Of a stretch of 64,000 bases of DNA, positions 49,911 through 59,409 are shown piece by piece (the first letter of the stretch is position 1; each line of letters opens with the position of its first letter). The stretch is from Terriglobales bacterium. GTDB taxonomy: Bacteria > Acidobacteriota > Terriglobia > Terriglobales > Acidobacteriaceae. The notes under the pieces are model-generated. The model was not told where the DNA came from and made no database searches. It worked only from the letters and a program-made list of their open reading frames with translations. Both the position numbers and the translations under genes were made by a program. Where the stretch lies: assembly GCA_035561515.1 (NCBI GenBank), contig DATMXP010000035.1, forward strand, positions 62,001 to 126,000, given 5' to 3'.

Positions 49911-52763
49911 GTGCCCCTAGAGCTCAAGGCAACAATCAACCTACCGAAAACCGCGTTCCCCATGAAGGCCAATCTTCCGCAAAACGAGCCGAAGATGCTG
50001 AGCCGCTGGGAGGAGATGCGGATCTATGACTTAATCCGCGAATCCCGAAAAGGTGCTCCCCTGTACGTGCTCCACGACGGACCGCCGTACGCCAACGGCC
50101 CTATCCACCTGGGCACAGCCATCAATAAGTGTCTTAAGGACTTCATTGTTAAGTCCAAGACCATGGCCGGCTTCGATGCCCCTTATATCCCCGGGTGGGA
50201 CTGCCACGGGTTGCCGATCGAAATCAAGGTCGACGAGTCGCTTGGCGGCAAGAAGCTCCAGATGGACCCGTTGACGGTTCGAAAGATCTGCCGCGAGTTC
50301 GCCCAGAAATACCTCGATCTCCAGCGTAAGCAGTTCAAGCGCATCGGTGTGTTCGGACGCTTTGACGACCCATACTCCACCATGAATCCTCAGTATGAGG
50401 CGGCGGTCGTCAGCGCACTCTATAGCTTCTTCGAAAAGGACGCTATCTACAAAGGACTGCGCCCGGTGTATTGGTGCATCCACGACATGACGGCGCTCGC
50501 CGAAGCGGAAGTCGAGTACGAGAATCACACGAGCCCCAGCATCTGGGTGAAGTACCGGCTGCAATCGGATCCGCGCGACATTGATTCTCGTCTTGCGGAC
50601 GAGCGCATCCATCTCGGGAAAGAGATCAACACCATCATCTGGACCACCACACCGTGGACCCTTCCCGCTTCGATGGCAGTAGCGTTCCATCCAGATGAAG
50701 AGTACGTGGCTCTCGCCACCAACGACGCTATCTACATCGTCGCCGAGAAGCTGGCGAAGGTGACTGCGGAGAACTGCGGCTTTACGGACTACAAGGAAAT
50801 AGCGCGCTTCCCTGGCCGGAAGCTTGAACATGCGTACTTCTACCACCCGTTCCTGCCCTGGGAAGAGCGGAAGATCGTCGGCGTACTTGCCGAATACGTC
50901 ACCATGGACCAGGGCACGGGCGCTGTCCACACCGCGCCTTCGCACGGTGCTGACGATTTCTACACCGGCGTGAAGTACAAGCTCGATCAGACCTGCAACG
51001 TGGATGCCGCAGGTCGCCTTGTGCAGGGACTTCCCGAGTACCAGGGTGAAACCGTCTTCAAAGCGAATCCGAAGATCGTGGAACTCCTGAAGTCGAGAAA
51101 CGTATTGCTTCATTACGAGAAGATCGAGCACTCATATCCTCATTGTTGGCGTTGCCACAATCCGGTGATCTTCCGCGCGACTGAACAGTGGTTCATCTCC
51201 ATGGAATCCAACATGGACGGCAAGGGCACCACCCTGCGTCAGCGGTCGTTAGAAGAGACGCGCAAGGTGAAATGGGATCCAGCCTGGGGCGAAGAGCGCA
51301 TCGGCAACATGTTCGCCACCCGGCCCGACTGGTGTATTTCGCGCCAGCGCGTTTGGGGTGTTCCCATCGCCGTGTTCTTCTGCAAAGGCTGCAAGCACAT
51401 CCTGAATAATCCGGAAGTGCACAAAGCTGTCGTGGACATGTTCGCAAAGGAAGGCGCCGACTCGTGGTATCGCACGCCGGCCGAATCCATTCTTCCGGCT
51501 GGAACCAAGTGCCCGAAGTGCGGCGATGCGAAGTTCGAAAAGGAGATGGACATCATCGATGTCTGGTTCGAATCCGGTTCGAGCTACTTGTCGGTTCAGT
51601 CGAACGAGGCGGGATTCCCCTGGCCTGCGGATATGTACCTTGAAGGCGGCGATCAATATCGCGGATGGTTCCATTCCTCCATGCTCTGCGCCATCGGTGC
51701 AAAGAACTCTTCGCCTTACAAAGGCGTGATCACGCACGGCTGGACGCTCGACGATCAAGGGCGCGCGCAATCGAAGTCCATCGGAAATACCACGGACCCG
51801 GTCGAAGTGGCCGAGAAGATGGGCGGGGAGATCGTCCGTTTATGGGCGTCATCGGTTGACTTCCGAGAAGACGTGGTCGGCTCCGAAACGCTCATGCAGC
51901 GGGTGGCCGAGAATTACCGCAAAATCCGCAACACCTTCCGGTACATCCTTGGGAACCTGAACGAATTCGATCCGTCGAAGCACGCGGTACCGTTTGCGGA
52001 AATGGAAGAGATCGATCGCTACATCTTGTTGCGGACAGCTGAGCTCTCCCGCGAGGTTCGGAAGTGGTACGAACAGTTTCAGTTCCACAAGGTCTATCAG
52101 TTGCTTCTGACCTTTAGCTCGGTTGACCTTAGCGCCGTCTATTTCGACATTCTTAAGGACCGGCTCTACACGTCGGCGCCAAACGGGAAACCCCGGCGCT
52201 CGGGTCAGACGGCTCTCTGGAAGATCGGAGAAACGCTTGTCCGGCTGGCTGCGCCGATCATGAGCTTCACGGCCGAAGAATTCTGGCAGTTCCTGCCGCC
52301 CGTAAGCGATCGTCCGAAGTCCGTGCACATAACCAAGTTCATGGACGAAGCGGAACTTGCAGGCACGGCTGATGCCCAGTTGATCGCGGACTGGCAGACT
52401 CTTTTACGTACACGCGACGACGTTCTGAAAGCGCTGGAAGAGGCCCGGAACAACAAACAAATTGGCAGTGGGTTAGAAGCGAAGGTGGTGCTAGACGTTC
52501 CAGCCAGCATCTATCCTGTTCTGGAGCAGCACGCAAGCCAACTGCGCTACATCTATATTGTGTCGGCGGTTGAGCTCGGAAAGAGTGCAGAGACGAACGG
52601 CACCGGGACGGTGAAGGTCACCGTGGAGCGCGCTCCTGGACAGAAATGCGAGCGCTGTTGGAACTACTCGACCCACGTTGGCGAGTACACTCCATATCCG
52701 ACGGTATGCGAACGTTGTGCGGCGGTTTTGCCTGAGTTTGAATCCGCCGCCGGAGCTTCTTAG
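49911..52763 (+). CDS. ileS: isoleucyl-tRNA synthetase
   Basis: 950 residues from GTG 49911, with GGAG 11 bases upstream; ATG at residue 18 is the alternative. Class-Ia hallmarks: HIGH-like GPIHLGTA (His66), WDCHGLPIEIK, editing domain TTTPWTLPASMAV, FESGSSYLSV and the KMSKS region, which reads GRAQSKSIGN, so the first two residues of KMSKS are Ala-Gln. A C-terminal zinc finger (CERCWNYST, CERCAAVL) completes the bacterial form. It attaches Ile to tRNA(Ile). lspA follows after 5 bases. Confidence 0.97.
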   Translation: MPLELKATINLPKTAFPMKANLPQNEPKMLSRWEEMRIYDLIRESRKGAPLYVLHDGPPYANGPIHLGTAINKCLKDFIVKSKTMAGFDAPYIPGWDCHGLPIEIKVDESLGGKKLQMDPLTVRKICREFAQKYLDLQRKQFKRIGVFGRFDDPYSTMNPQYEAAVVSALYSFFEKDAIYKGLRPVYWCIHDMTALAEAEVEYENHTSPSIWVKYRLQSDPRDIDSRLADERIHLGKEINTIIWTTTPWTLPASMAVAFHPDEEYVALATNDAIYIVAEKLAKVTAENCGFTDYKEIARFPGRKLEHAYFYHPFLPWEERKIVGVLAEYVTMDQGTGAVHTAPSHGADDFYTGVKYKLDQTCNVDAAGRLVQGLPEYQGETVFKANPKIVELLKSRNVLLHYEKIEHSYPHCWRCHNPVIFRATEQWFISMESNMDGKGTTLRQRSLEETRKVKWDPAWGEERIGNMFATRPDWCISRQRVWGVPIAVFFCKGCKHILNNPEVHKAVVDMFAKEGADSWYRTPAESILPAGTKCPKCGDAKFEKEMDIIDVWFESGSSYLSVQSNEAGFPWPADMYLEGGDQYRGWFHSSMLCAIGAKNSSPYKGVITHGWTLDDQGRAQSKSIGNTTDPVEVAEKMGGEIVRLWASSVDFREDVVGSETLMQRVAENYRKIRNTFRYILGNLNEFDPSKHAVPFAEMEEIDRYILLRTAELSREVRKWYEQFQFHKVYQLLLTFSSVDLSAVYFDILKDRLYTSAPNGKPRRSGQTALWKIGETLVRLAAPIMSFTAEEFWQFLPPVSDRPKSVHITKFMDEAELAGTADAQLIADWQTLLRTRDDVLKALEEARNNKQIGSGLEAKVVLDVPASIYPVLEQHASQLRYIYIVSAVELGKSAETNGTGTVKVTVERAPGQKCERCWNYSTHVGEYTPYPTVCERCAAVLPEFESAAGAS

Positions 52764-52768
52764 GAACT

Positions 52769-53272
52769 ATGAGCGCGAATCACGCACGGGGATTTCACGT
52801 ATTCGTTGCGTTTGGGGTGCTTGCACTCGACCGCTTCTCGAAGTGGTTGGTTGCAAGCCGTATTAACCTCCACGATACGATTACGGTTATCCCCGGGTTC
52901 TTTCGCATCACCCACGTCGAAAACAGCGGCGCCGCGTTTGGCTTGTTTTCTGATTCGTCGTTCGAGTGGAAGCTCGCGTTGCTCATCCTCTTTTCGCTCG
53001 TCGCTCTCGCCGTGGTGAGTGTTCTGCTTTGGAAGAACAGCCATATCGTGAACGCCACCGGGACCGCCCTATCCCTCATCATGGGCGGCGCGCTCGGGAA
53101 CCTGTGGGACCGCATGATCTCCGGTCATGTGGTCGACTTTCTCGACTTCAACATCGGAAGCTACCACTGGCCATCGTTTAATGTTGCCGACAGCGCCATC
53201 GTGATCGGTGCGTTTCTATTGGTGGGCGATATTCTGTGGAGCAAGACACCCGAGCACGAGCGCGTTCGGTAG
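52769..53272 (+). CDS. lspA: prolipoprotein signal peptidase II
   Basis: 167 residues with four membrane helices. Family motifs: LDRFSKWLVASRI, RITHVENSGAAFGLFS, MGGALGNLWDRMISGHVVDFLDF and FNVADSAIVIGA. Catalytic aspartates lie in the GNLWDR...VVDF and NVADS motifs. It cleaves lipid-modified signal peptides ahead of the lipobox Cys. It starts 5 bases after ileS (AGGA before the ATG), a common ileS-lspA pairing. Confidence 0.97.
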   Translation: MSANHARGFHVFVAFGVLALDRFSKWLVASRINLHDTITVIPGFFRITHVENSGAAFGLFSDSSFEWKLALLILFSLVALAVVSVLLWKNSHIVNATGTALSLIMGGALGNLWDRMISGHVVDFLDFNIGSYHWPSFNVADSAIVIGAFLLVGDILWSKTPEHERVR

Positions 53273-53350
53273 CAAATCTGTAGTCCCAACTTCCCCAAAA
53301 TCCCGTAATCTTTCCTGGTCGCCCTCCGTCTAAATGAGGAACAAAGTTGT

Positions 53351-54076
53351 ATGCTGCGGGTTAACAAAACTATGCGTGCGCCATCTTTATTTTTGATCGT
53401 TTTGTCTGTCTCTTTGGCCGTGTCCGCCCAGCAGGGCCCACCTCCCGGCGGACATCCCCGTGGTGAGTTCCGCAATTTGGATCGCGTTGCTGGAACCGTG
53501 GTCTCCATCAGCGCCGATGCCGTTGTCATTAAGCCTGAGACGGGCGACAGCGTGACCGTAAAGATCAGCCCGGAGACTCGTATCCGCAAAGACCGGAATG
53601 AGGCGAAACTGTCCGACTTCAAGGCCGGTGACCGTATCTTCGCGGCCGGAAAGCTGAATGAAGATAAGAGCCTTGCTGCCGTGATGATCGGTGGTGGTGA
53701 GATGGGCGGCGGCCGAATGATGATGATGGGCCCTGGAGGACAGCCTCCCTCACCTGAAGAATTGGTAAAGATGGGGCTCGGTACCAGATTTGTCGTCGGC
53801 GAGGTCAAGGCGATTGACGAAACCAAGCTCATCATTCTTCGGCCTGACGGTCAAAGCCAAACCATTGAAGTAGACGAAAGCACATCGTTCCGTAGCGGTC
53901 GCGACGAAAGCGTCACGCTTGCCGACGTGAAGGTCGGCGATCGCATCATGGCCCGTGGCGAGATGAAGAACGGGATCTTCGTTCCGCAGTCGCTGCGGAT
54001 TGGCGGAGGACCGGGCGGTCCGATGATCTTTGAACGCCATGGCGAGGGCGATGCTCCTCCACAGCAACACAAGTAA
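53351..54076 (+). CDS. secreted DUF5666-like protein
   Basis: 241 residues. Signal peptide (MRAPSLFLIVLSVSLAVSA; ATG 53351 is chosen for GAGG upstream, ATG 53372 also fits). Two OB-like repeats of the DUF5666 type: NLDRVAGTVVSISADAVVIK...ISPETRIRKD...KAGDRIFAAGKLN and RFVVGEVKAIDETKLII...ESTSFRSGRD...KVGDRIMARGEM. A Gly/Met-rich stretch (GGGEMGGGRMMMMGPGG) joins them. Role unknown; first gene of a three-gene surface cluster. Confidence 0.8.
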   Translation: MLRVNKTMRAPSLFLIVLSVSLAVSAQQGPPPGGHPRGEFRNLDRVAGTVVSISADAVVIKPETGDSVTVKISPETRIRKDRNEAKLSDFKAGDRIFAAGKLNEDKSLAAVMIGGGEMGGGRMMMMGPGGQPPSPEELVKMGLGTRFVVGEVKAIDETKLIILRPDGQSQTIEVDESTSFRSGRDESVTLADVKVGDRIMARGEMKNGIFVPQSLRIGGGPGGPMIFERHGEGDAPPQQHK

Positions 54077-54080
54077 ACTC

Positions 54081-57000
54081 ATGCGCAGAGTGCTTCTCAT
54101 CTTCATACCGATCCTTCTGGTCTTGGCGGCGTCGGCTCAGAACGATGCCACGGCAGCGACCTCACTGACCCAGACGTTCGAGATTCGCGGAACGGCAACA
54201 TCCGGCAAAACGCCGCTGCCCGGCGTCACGATTACGGCAACGAACACCCTCACCGGAAAGAAGATCGCCACATCTACCGACGCGCAGGGCAACTTCGTGC
54301 TTCAACCGCCGGCACGCGGCCGTTGGGTGATCAAGGCCGACTTCCCTGCCTTCGCAGCGGTAACAAAGGAAGCTGTCATCAATCCCAGCACTCCTTCCGC
54401 GCGCGTTGATCTCGATCTCGTCCTTCTCTCTCGCGTTCCGAAAACCACCGATCAAGTCGCGCTCCAGCAGACGCTCGCGGGAGTGATGAACAATCGCGGC
54501 GCTCAATCACTTTCCCTGACGGGAACCGGCATGCAAGGCGACGGAAGCACTTCCGATATGCCGACGGACGCCCCCGCCATGGCAAGTTCTGCCGATGCGA
54601 TGAATGAGTCGGTCTCGTTTGCCGGTTCCTCCGGCCGAACCCAGGATTTTGGCAGCCACGTGGACGACATTCGCGACCGCATCGAAGAAATGCGCGCACG
54701 AGGCGAACTCGGCCAGGGCGGCGACATGATGATGATGGGCGGCGGTCCCGGCGGAGGTCCAGGCAACGTCGTGATCATCGCTGGACCCGGTGGTGGCGGG
54801 GGCCCGGGGATGCCGCGCATGAGAATTGGGCGTGGAAATCTGAACCGTCCTCACGGATCGATCTTCTATTCCGCAGGAAACTCCATCTTTGACGCTGCCC
54901 CATATTCCTTGAGTGGCACTGCGGCCGATAAGCCTGAGTACTCATCGAATCGATTCGGCGGAACCATCGGCGGACCGTTGCCGAAATTCATCGACCCTTC
55001 GCAGAAGACTTTTACGTTTCTGAACATATTCGGCACACGCTCCTCGAATCCATACCAGGTCTTCTCGCATGTGCCGACCGCACTCGAACGCAGCGGCGAC
55101 TTCTCGCAGACATTACTGTCCAACGGTCAGAGCGTCCAAATCTACGACCCGAACACTGGCACCGTGGGCAACAAGATCAGCAATATCGATCCCATCGCAT
55201 CCGGACTGCTCAATTACATCCCGTTGCCGAACCAGCCTGGCCTTCAGAACTACCGCTTCAGCGATTCCGCCGAAAACAACAGTGTGAACATTGGTTTTCG
55301 CATCATGCGGTCCTTCGGTTCTGGCGCTTCTGCCGGGCCGCGTCGCGGACCGTTTGGCCGGAACAACATCAACTTCGGACTGAACTACACGAACAGTGAC
55401 AGCGACCAGTTGCGTCCATTTCAGACTGTCCGGGGCACCTCGAAGAGTACGGGGTGGAACGTTAACGGCGGATATACCAAGAGCTTCGGCAAATGGACGA
55501 ACCAGCTTCGCGTCAGCTACAACCGTAATAAGATCGACATCACCAACCTGTATGCGGGTATTACTGACATTGAGGGAGGACTTGGCATCACCGGTGTCTC
55601 ACAGAACCCGCAGGATTGGGGACTTCCTTCTTTAGCTTTCGCGAACTACTCAGGTCTGTCCGATGTTTCTCCTGTCCTGAGAACTGACAACAACATCATG
55701 TTGGGCGATACCGTCATGTGGCGTCGCGGGAAGCACAATATTCGCTTCGGAGGCGATTACCGCCGCCAGCTCACTAATCTAAAGAGCAACACGAATCCCC
55801 GCGGCTCCTTCACGTTCACCGGCTTGGCCACTTCCATTAACGGTGCCACCGGAACCGGCTACGACTTCGCCGACTTCCTGCTCGGTATTCCGCAACAGAC
55901 CTCCATTCAGTACAGTCCGAACCAGTACTCCTTTGCGTCGAACGGCTGGAACTTTTTCTTCATGGATGATTGGCGGGTCGCCGCGAATCTCAGCGTTAAC
56001 GTCGGACTGCGTTACGAATACACCGGCCCATTCACGGAAGCGCACAATCAGCTCGTGAATCTCGATCCCTCATCAGGATTCACCGGGGTCGTTCCCGTAC
56101 AACCGGGGCAATCGAGTCCAAACAACGGCGTCTATCCAAATTCTTTAGTAAACCCGGATCGTAATAACTGGGCGCCGCGCATCGGCATCGCGTGGAAGCC
56201 GATGGACAAAACGGTCGTCCGCGCCGGCTATGGCATTAACTACAACCTTGCGCAGTATCGAAGCATTGTCCAGCAGCTCGCCTTCCAGCCACCATTTTCG
56301 TTTACGCAGACAAACGTGCTGTCTCCCTCCACGCCACTGTCTCTGGCCAATGGCTTTCCCGCAGCTACCGAAGGCATTACCAACAACTACGGCATCGACG
56401 TGAATTACGGCCTTGGCTATGTGCAGATGTGGAACCTCAACATCCAGCGAGAGCTTAAGGGCAACTTCATGTTGAATGTCGGTTATACCGGCAGCAAGGG
56501 AACCGGACTTGACATTGTGCGCGCACCGAATCGCGGGCCTGAAGGACTTCGCATCGAAGGCGTACAGCCTTTCCTGTGGGAATCGTCGGAGGGCAGTTCG
56601 ATCCTTCACGCTGGCAACGTTCGTCTGCGCAGGCGTTTCACCAAAGGAGTTTCCTTCGGCGCGACTTACACCTTCTCGAAATCCATCGACAACGCGTCCT
56701 CGATCGGAGGGGGCGCCACCGTTGTGGCTCAAAACGATCTGGATCTCGCCGCCGAGCGGGGCCTCTCCAGTTTCGACCAACGCCACAGGTTCACAGGCGA
56801 TTTCATGATCGGGCTTCCCTTTGGCGACGGGCGCAAGTGGCTTTCACACCCAGGAATGCTTCGCACAGTGTTTGGCGATTGGAACTGGAATGGCAGCTTC
56901 AACATCGCTTCCGGATTCCCTTTCACCGCGCGCATCCTCGGCAGCTATAGCGATGTCAGCCGTGGCACCAACGGCACTCTCCGCGCCGACTATACCGGTG

Positions 57001-57320
57001 CTCCAATCTCTCTCGATAGCCGCTCTGTGCAGCAATGGTTCAACACAGCGGCGTTCGTGCTTCCCGCTACCGGACAATTTGGCAATGCAGGCCGCAATAC
57101 GATCGTTGGCCCCTCGACGGTCACCTTCAACATGTCCCTGGGTAAGGAGATTCAACTCAGGGAGATGATGGGCCTCGAGATTCGCGCCGATGCGACCAAC
57201 ATCTTCAACACGCCGCAGTTCACCAGTATTGACACCGTCGTGAATTCGCCTACATTCGGACAGGTGGTAGGCGTGGGATCAACCCGACGGATTCAACTTT
57301 CGGCGAGGTACCGCTTCTAG
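54081..57320 (+). CDS. TonB-dependent-receptor-like outer-membrane protein with carboxypeptidase-regulatory N-terminus
   Basis: 1079 residues from ATG 54081 (signal MRRVLLIFIPILLVLAASAQ). A CarboxypepD_reg domain (EIRGTATSGKTPLPGVTITATN...DAQGNFVLQPPARGRWVIKAD) is followed by a plug-like part with Gly-rich runs (about 230-255). A long beta-barrel then runs to a terminal Phe (RIQLSARYRF): GLNYTNSDSD, WNVNGGYTKSFGKW, RFGGDYRRQL, FMDDWRVAANLSVNVGLRYEY. This is the SusC/OmpA-related shape common in Acidobacteriota. Possibly imports or binds polymers. It starts 4 bases after the DUF5666-like gene. Confidence 0.85.
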   Translation: MRRVLLIFIPILLVLAASAQNDATAATSLTQTFEIRGTATSGKTPLPGVTITATNTLTGKKIATSTDAQGNFVLQPPARGRWVIKADFPAFAAVTKEAVINPSTPSARVDLDLVLLSRVPKTTDQVALQQTLAGVMNNRGAQSLSLTGTGMQGDGSTSDMPTDAPAMASSADAMNESVSFAGSSGRTQDFGSHVDDIRDRIEEMRARGELGQGGDMMMMGGGPGGGPGNVVIIAGPGGGGGPGMPRMRIGRGNLNRPHGSIFYSAGNSIFDAAPYSLSGTAADKPEYSSNRFGGTIGGPLPKFIDPSQKTFTFLNIFGTRSSNPYQVFSHVPTALERSGDFSQTLLSNGQSVQIYDPNTGTVGNKISNIDPIASGLLNYIPLPNQPGLQNYRFSDSAENNSVNIGFRIMRSFGSGASAGPRRGPFGRNNINFGLNYTNSDSDQLRPFQTVRGTSKSTGWNVNGGYTKSFGKWTNQLRVSYNRNKIDITNLYAGITDIEGGLGITGVSQNPQDWGLPSLAFANYSGLSDVSPVLRTDNNIMLGDTVMWRRGKHNIRFGGDYRRQLTNLKSNTNPRGSFTFTGLATSINGATGTGYDFADFLLGIPQQTSIQYSPNQYSFASNGWNFFFMDDWRVAANLSVNVGLRYEYTGPFTEAHNQLVNLDPSSGFTGVVPVQPGQSSPNNGVYPNSLVNPDRNNWAPRIGIAWKPMDKTVVRAGYGINYNLAQYRSIVQQLAFQPPFSFTQTNVLSPSTPLSLANGFPAATEGITNNYGIDVNYGLGYVQMWNLNIQRELKGNFMLNVGYTGSKGTGLDIVRAPNRGPEGLRIEGVQPFLWESSEGSSILHAGNVRLRRRFTKGVSFGATYTFSKSIDNASSIGGGATVVAQNDLDLAAERGLSSFDQRHRFTGDFMIGLPFGDGRKWLSHPGMLRTVFGDWNWNGSFNIASGFPFTARILGSYSDVSRGTNGTLRADYTGAPISLDSRSVQQWFNTAAFVLPATGQFGNAGRNTIVGPSTVTFNMSLGKEIQLREMMGLEIRADATNIFNTPQFTSIDTVVNSPTFGQVVGVGSTRRIQLSARYRF

Positions 57321-57324
57321 CATC

Positions 57325-59409
57325 ATGACCATTCTTCCCCATCGCGGGTTACACCGCTTCACGGCAGCCGCACTCGCTCTCGTCTTCGCCTTGTCGCCAT
57401 TGTCGGCCGTGGCGCAACAGGCAGCCGCCAGCTACACGTTTCGGGTGAACTCCGACCTCGTGCTGGTCAACATTGTTGCTCGCGACAAGTCCGGCAATTT
57501 GGTTCGCGACCTGAAGCGTGATGACTTCACCGTTCAGGAAGACGGCAAGGCACAGCAGATCCAGTCCTTCGATCTCCTTACCCCTGATGCCGCGCCTCCC
57601 GCAGACGCCCTTGTTCAGACAGCAACTACCACAAAGACCCAGGCTGGACCACGCATCGTCGCACCCGGCAATGCGCCCAATGAACTCATCCGCGACAAGC
57701 GACTTATCGTTCTGTTCTTCGATCTCAGCGCCATGGAACCCGAGGAAGTCGATCGCGCGGTGAAGTCCGCCCGCGACTATGTTGACAAGCAGATGTCCTC
57801 CGCCGATCTGGTCGGCGTCGTCACGCTCGGCGACTCCATGCAGGTGGCGCAGGAATTCACGGATAACCGTGATGCTCTCCGGACAGTGATCGCTCGCATC
57901 GGGGGAACCGAAGGCGAAGGCTTTCAGGCGGAAGACACAACTTCGGAGACCGGTGCCCAATACACTCCCGACGATAGCGAATACAACATCTTCAATTCCG
58001 ATCGCCGATTACAGGCCATCACGGCTCTATCTCAGTCGCTCTCTCGGTTCCAGCAGAAGAAATCGATCCTCTACTTCTCGGGAGGCATGGAGCGCACCGG
58101 CACGGAAAATCAGTCGCAGTTACGCACAGCCATCAACACTGCGGTTCGCTCCAACGTTTCGCTTTATGCCGTCGACAGTCGTGGCCTTCAGGCACTTCCG
58201 CCGGGTGGCGACTCGAGTCGCGCCAGCCTGCGTGGCGTAAGCGCTTATTCCGGCGCTGCCGTACAAAGCGATCTCGATTCCAACTTCTCCTCACAGGAGA
58301 CCCTCGTTACGCTTGCCTCGGACACTGGTGGCAAGGCCTTTCTCGACAGCAACGATTTCTCTCCGGCATTCAAGCGCATCCAGGCCGATACATCTTCTTA
58401 CTACCTGCTTGGATATCGCAGCACGAACAAGAACATGGACGGGCGCTACCGTCGTATCACCATCAAGATCAATCGCAAAGATTTGAAGCTTGAGTATCGT
58501 CCCGGCTATTACGGACCGCGTGATTTCGCCCACTCCTCAAAAGAAGACCGCGAAACGGAACTCGAGGAAGAAATGATGGCCGAACTCCCTCGCACAGACC
58601 TTCCGGTCTACCTGGAGACCGCATTCTTCCGTATGCAGAATGATCGTTATTACGTTCCAGTCTCGATCGTTGTGCCCGGGTCGGCCATTCCGGTGCGAGG
58701 CAATGCCACCGACAAGACAACCGCTGTCTTGGACATTCTCGGTCTGGTCCGCGAAGCAGGGACAAAGTTCCCGGTCGGCAATGTTCGTGACACTGTCAAG
58801 ATTGGCGTCGATGCCGGAAGCGGCACCGCTCGCAAGAATGTGCAGTACTCCACCGGATTCAATCTTCCCCCGGGCAAGTATTCGCTGAAGTTCGTTATCC
58901 GCGATAACCAGGATGGTCGCATCGGAACGTTCGAAACCACGCTGACGGTACCCGATCTGAAGAAATCTCCACTGAAGATGAGTTCCATCATCCTTTCTTC
59001 GCAGGCCGGACCGGCCGGTAAAGAAAAGAAGAGTCCTCTGGTACGCAACGGGGCGGAAATCCTTCCCAACCTGGCTCACGTCTTCTCGAATGGCCAGAAG
59101 ATGACGGTGTTCTTCGAGGTTTACGAACCGGCAAAGATGAAATCGCCGGACGGGAAGAACGGCAATGCTGTCCGGGTCCTCACCGCACTTCAGTTCTTTA
59201 GCGGACGCGTGAAGGTTTTCGAGACGCCGGTGGTGGAAGCCGGTGTCATCACTACACCAGAAAGAAAAGCGGCATCGTTCCAATTGGACGTGCCGCTTCA
59301 AGACCTCAAACCCGGCTGGTACACCTGCCAGTTAAGCGTCATCGACGACGCCAGCGGAGCGTTCGCGTTTCCACGCTTCGCTGTGCGCGTCGACGAACGC
59401 CGCAACTAG
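57325..59409 (+). CDS. secreted VWFA-domain protein, acidobacterial type
   Basis: 694 residues. Signal peptide (LALVFALSPLSAVAQQ), then the acidobacterial VWFA-related opening (SDLVLVNIVARDKSGNLVRD, DFTVQEDGKAQQIQSFD). A VWA core follows (LIVLFFDLSAMEPEEVDRAV, MIDAS-like DLS, LYFSGGMERTGTENQS), then C-terminal beta domains. Such proteins are exported and of unknown function, probably adhesive. It begins 4 bases after the receptor-like gene. Its stop overlaps the convergent malic enzyme stop by 4 bases. Confidence 0.88.
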   Translation: MTILPHRGLHRFTAAALALVFALSPLSAVAQQAAASYTFRVNSDLVLVNIVARDKSGNLVRDLKRDDFTVQEDGKAQQIQSFDLLTPDAAPPADALVQTATTTKTQAGPRIVAPGNAPNELIRDKRLIVLFFDLSAMEPEEVDRAVKSARDYVDKQMSSADLVGVVTLGDSMQVAQEFTDNRDALRTVIARIGGTEGEGFQAEDTTSETGAQYTPDDSEYNIFNSDRRLQAITALSQSLSRFQQKKSILYFSGGMERTGTENQSQLRTAINTAVRSNVSLYAVDSRGLQALPPGGDSSRASLRGVSAYSGAAVQSDLDSNFSSQETLVTLASDTGGKAFLDSNDFSPAFKRIQADTSSYYLLGYRSTNKNMDGRYRRITIKINRKDLKLEYRPGYYGPRDFAHSSKEDRETELEEEMMAELPRTDLPVYLETAFFRMQNDRYYVPVSIVVPGSAIPVRGNATDKTTAVLDILGLVREAGTKFPVGNVRDTVKIGVDAGSGTARKNVQYSTGFNLPPGKYSLKFVIRDNQDGRIGTFETTLTVPDLKKSPLKMSSIILSSQAGPAGKEKKSPLVRNGAEILPNLAHVFSNGQKMTVFFEVYEPAKMKSPDGKNGNAVRVLTALQFFSGRVKVFETPVVEAGVITTPERKAASFQLDVPLQDLKPGWYTCQLSVIDDASGAFAFPRFAVRVDERRN

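Noticed and set aside
50031..51131. A 366-codon minus-strand frame inside ileS
   Set aside because: Mirror of the synthetase reading frame; no motif.
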